Below are positions 62,828-64,000 of a stretch of 64,000 nt of DNA, piece by piece. The position numbers and the translations under genes were made by a program. Every line of letters starts with the position of its first letter. The first letter of the stretch is position 1. The stretch covers positions 43,806 to 107,805 of the forward strand of contig JAHBNG010000041.1 of the NCBI GenBank assembly GCA_019217005.1, in the 5' to 3' direction. The DNA comes from Chloroflexi bacterium TSY. Its GTDB lineage: Bacteria > Chloroflexota > Anaerolineae > Caldilineales > Caldilineaceae. The notes beneath the pieces were generated by a model, which saw only the letters and a program-made list of their open reading frames with translations, made no database searches and was not told where the DNA came from.

Positions 62828-63805
62828 TCACGGCATCTGCGCGCCCAATGCCTCTACATAGACCGCATACATCGATTGACTCCCAGCCATAAAGAGTCGA
62901 TTCTTCTTGACACCGCCAAAGCAGAGATTGGCACAGATTTCCGGTAAGTGGATCTTGCCGATCAGATCTCCATCCGGTGCAAAGCAGTGGACGCCATCAT
63001 AGCCTTCGCCGGCCCAGCCGGCACTGGACCAGACGTTGCCATCTACATCAACACGAATGCCATCTGCGAAGCCTGGATGCATATCAACAAAAACAGTGCC
63101 GTTCGTCAAGCTTTTCCCACCAACTACATCAAAGACGCGAATGTGAGCTGGTGCATCGGGGTCATGTGATGGAGCAGTGTCAGTGATGTATAGTTTGGAT
63201 TCATCTGGTGAAAAGGCCAATCCATTGGGCTTTAAGAAATCACCGACGACGACCGTGGCTTCTCCTGTTGCGGGATCCAACCGATAGACATTGGGTGGCA
63301 GCTCCAACTCGGTCCTAAATCCTTCGTAATTGAGGAGTGCACCATATCCTGGGTCGGTGAACCAAATGGCACCATCAGAATGGACAACCACATCGTTGGG
63401 TGCATTGAGTCGCTTGCCGTTAAAGCTATCCATCAGGATCGTGATGTTTCCATCATGCTCTGTGCGGGTTACGCGGCGAGTACCATGTTCGCACGTGATC
63501 AAGCGTCCTTGGCGGTCGCGCGTATTGCCGTTGCTGTAATTCGCAGGATTGCGGAATTCACTTACTTCGCCCGTTACTTCGTCCCAGCGTAACATGCGGT
63601 TATTTGGAATATCGCTCCAAATTAAGCAATGTTGATCGCCAAACCAGACTGGACCTTCGCACCAGCGTGCCCCAGTCCAGAGCCGCTCGACCGCCACATT
63701 GCCAATCGTGTATTTATCAAAGCGAGGGTCGAGCGATTCGATGGCGGGATCTGGATAGCGAACGATGCCACTACTCCAGTCTCGATTGATTTTATAATTG
63801 CTCAT
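62828..63805 (-). CDS. SMP-30/gluconolactonase family protein
   Basis: 325-residue six-bladed propeller lactonase. Metal ligands are visible in WCEGPVWFGDQHCLIWSDIP (Glu), LNAPNDVVVHSDGAIWFTDP (Asn), KPNGLAFSPDESKLYITDT (Asn) and FADGIRVDVDGNVW (Asp). It would hydrolyse sugar lactones in a pentose or hexose oxidation route. GGAG sits 6 nt before the ATG. The gene is isolated by the decayed IS-A on one side; bases 63806-64000 hold only its leader. Confidence 0.9.
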   Translation of the reverse strand: MSNYKINRDWSSGIVRYPDPAIESLDPRFDKYTIGNVAVERLWTGARWCEGPVWFGDQHCLIWSDIPNNRMLRWDEVTGEVSEFRNPANYSNGNTRDRQGRLITCEHGTRRVTRTEHDGNITILMDSFNGKRLNAPNDVVVHSDGAIWFTDPGYGALLNYEGFRTELELPPNVYRLDPATGEATVVVGDFLKPNGLAFSPDESKLYITDTAPSHDPDAPAHIRVFDVVGGKSLTNGTVFVDMHPGFADGIRVDVDGNVWSSAGWAGEGYDGVHCFAPDGDLIGKIHLPEICANLCFGGVKKNRLFMAGSQSMYAVYVEALGAQMP

Positions 63806-64000
63806 CGGTTTCTCCTTTTGGTTTGAAATTTCAGGGTAGAGGATTCATTGCACTATCTGGATAATTCTGTTGTTGACGATCTGAAGTTCATCGTTACTTC
63901 AGTTTGGTCTATTTCAAGGTTGATCATTTAAATGATTCGGCGCGGCAGTCGAGGGGGAGAAGCGCTGTACTTTTCCGAATGATTTTGACTGGGATGAATC

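Overview
The window looks like a chromosomal piece of a Chloroflexota bacterium (Caldilineae/Anaerolineae-like), although no rRNA or strict marker is present to prove it. The inference rests on the paired giant BTAD/NB-ARC/TPR regulators, a DUF4058 protein, an F420-type luciferase-like oxidoreductase, a CHAT-domain gene, a hydrazine-synthase-alpha-like cytochrome and a very heavy load of insertion sequences and short palindromic repeats in DNA of roughly 50% GC. I found no tRNA, rRNA or CRISPR array.

Layout. 1-1.3 kb: a glutamine-synthetase-family gene cut by a 155-bp MITE, then a flavoprotein scrap. 1.4-13.1 kb (minus strand): one catabolic locus made of a sugar epimerase/isomerase, a DhaK-like kinase, a fucose-isomerase-like protein, a four-part ABC importer, an ADP-ribosylglycohydrolase and a nucleoside hydrolase. 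It is punctuated by an ISAs1 element, an AbrB/VapC pair with a gutted toxin, and a GNAT scrap. 13-19 kb: repeats, a thiolase-fold/DUF35 pair (the thiolase frameshifted), then two adjacent IS elements. 19.2-27.8 kb: two tandem BTAD-ATPase-TPR regulators and a NYN nuclease; the second regulator is interrupted by an ISAzo13-like element. 27.8-38.5 kb (minus): a CXXCH cytochrome-like exported protein, a small conserved protein, a phosphodiesterase, a fusion of a glycosidase-like domain to an O-antigen-ligase-like membrane domain, and a CHAT protease gene split by an IS630. 38.7-49 kb: a membrane protein, a PanE-like reductase and a complete glycerol/dihydroxyacetone module (dhaK, dhaL, glpK, dhaM, HPr, EI, glpD). 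49-60 kb: prs, a bactofilin, tpx, plsY, a two-component system, a TolB-propeller lipoprotein hit by a MITE, an LLM oxidoreductase, a PadR regulator with a MenE-like ligase, and DUF4058. 61-64 kb: a decayed copy of the 16-kb IS, then an SMP-30 lactonase.

The main unexplained signal is a set of at least a dozen families of short inverted-repeat elements, several present 2-4 times here and some nested inside one another. The clearest is a 155-bp MITE with GGGGTGGTTCA ends and 8-bp target duplications, seen three times: once inactivating a glutamine synthetase, once in codon 4 of a lipoprotein gene, and once inside another palindromic repeat. The most interesting metabolic unit is the 1.4-13 kb locus, which reads as uptake, N-glycoside cleavage, sugar isomerisation and DhaK-type phosphorylation of an unknown riboside-like compound. 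Many transposases, and one host gene, are broken at short homopolymers, so some frameshifts could be assembly errors.
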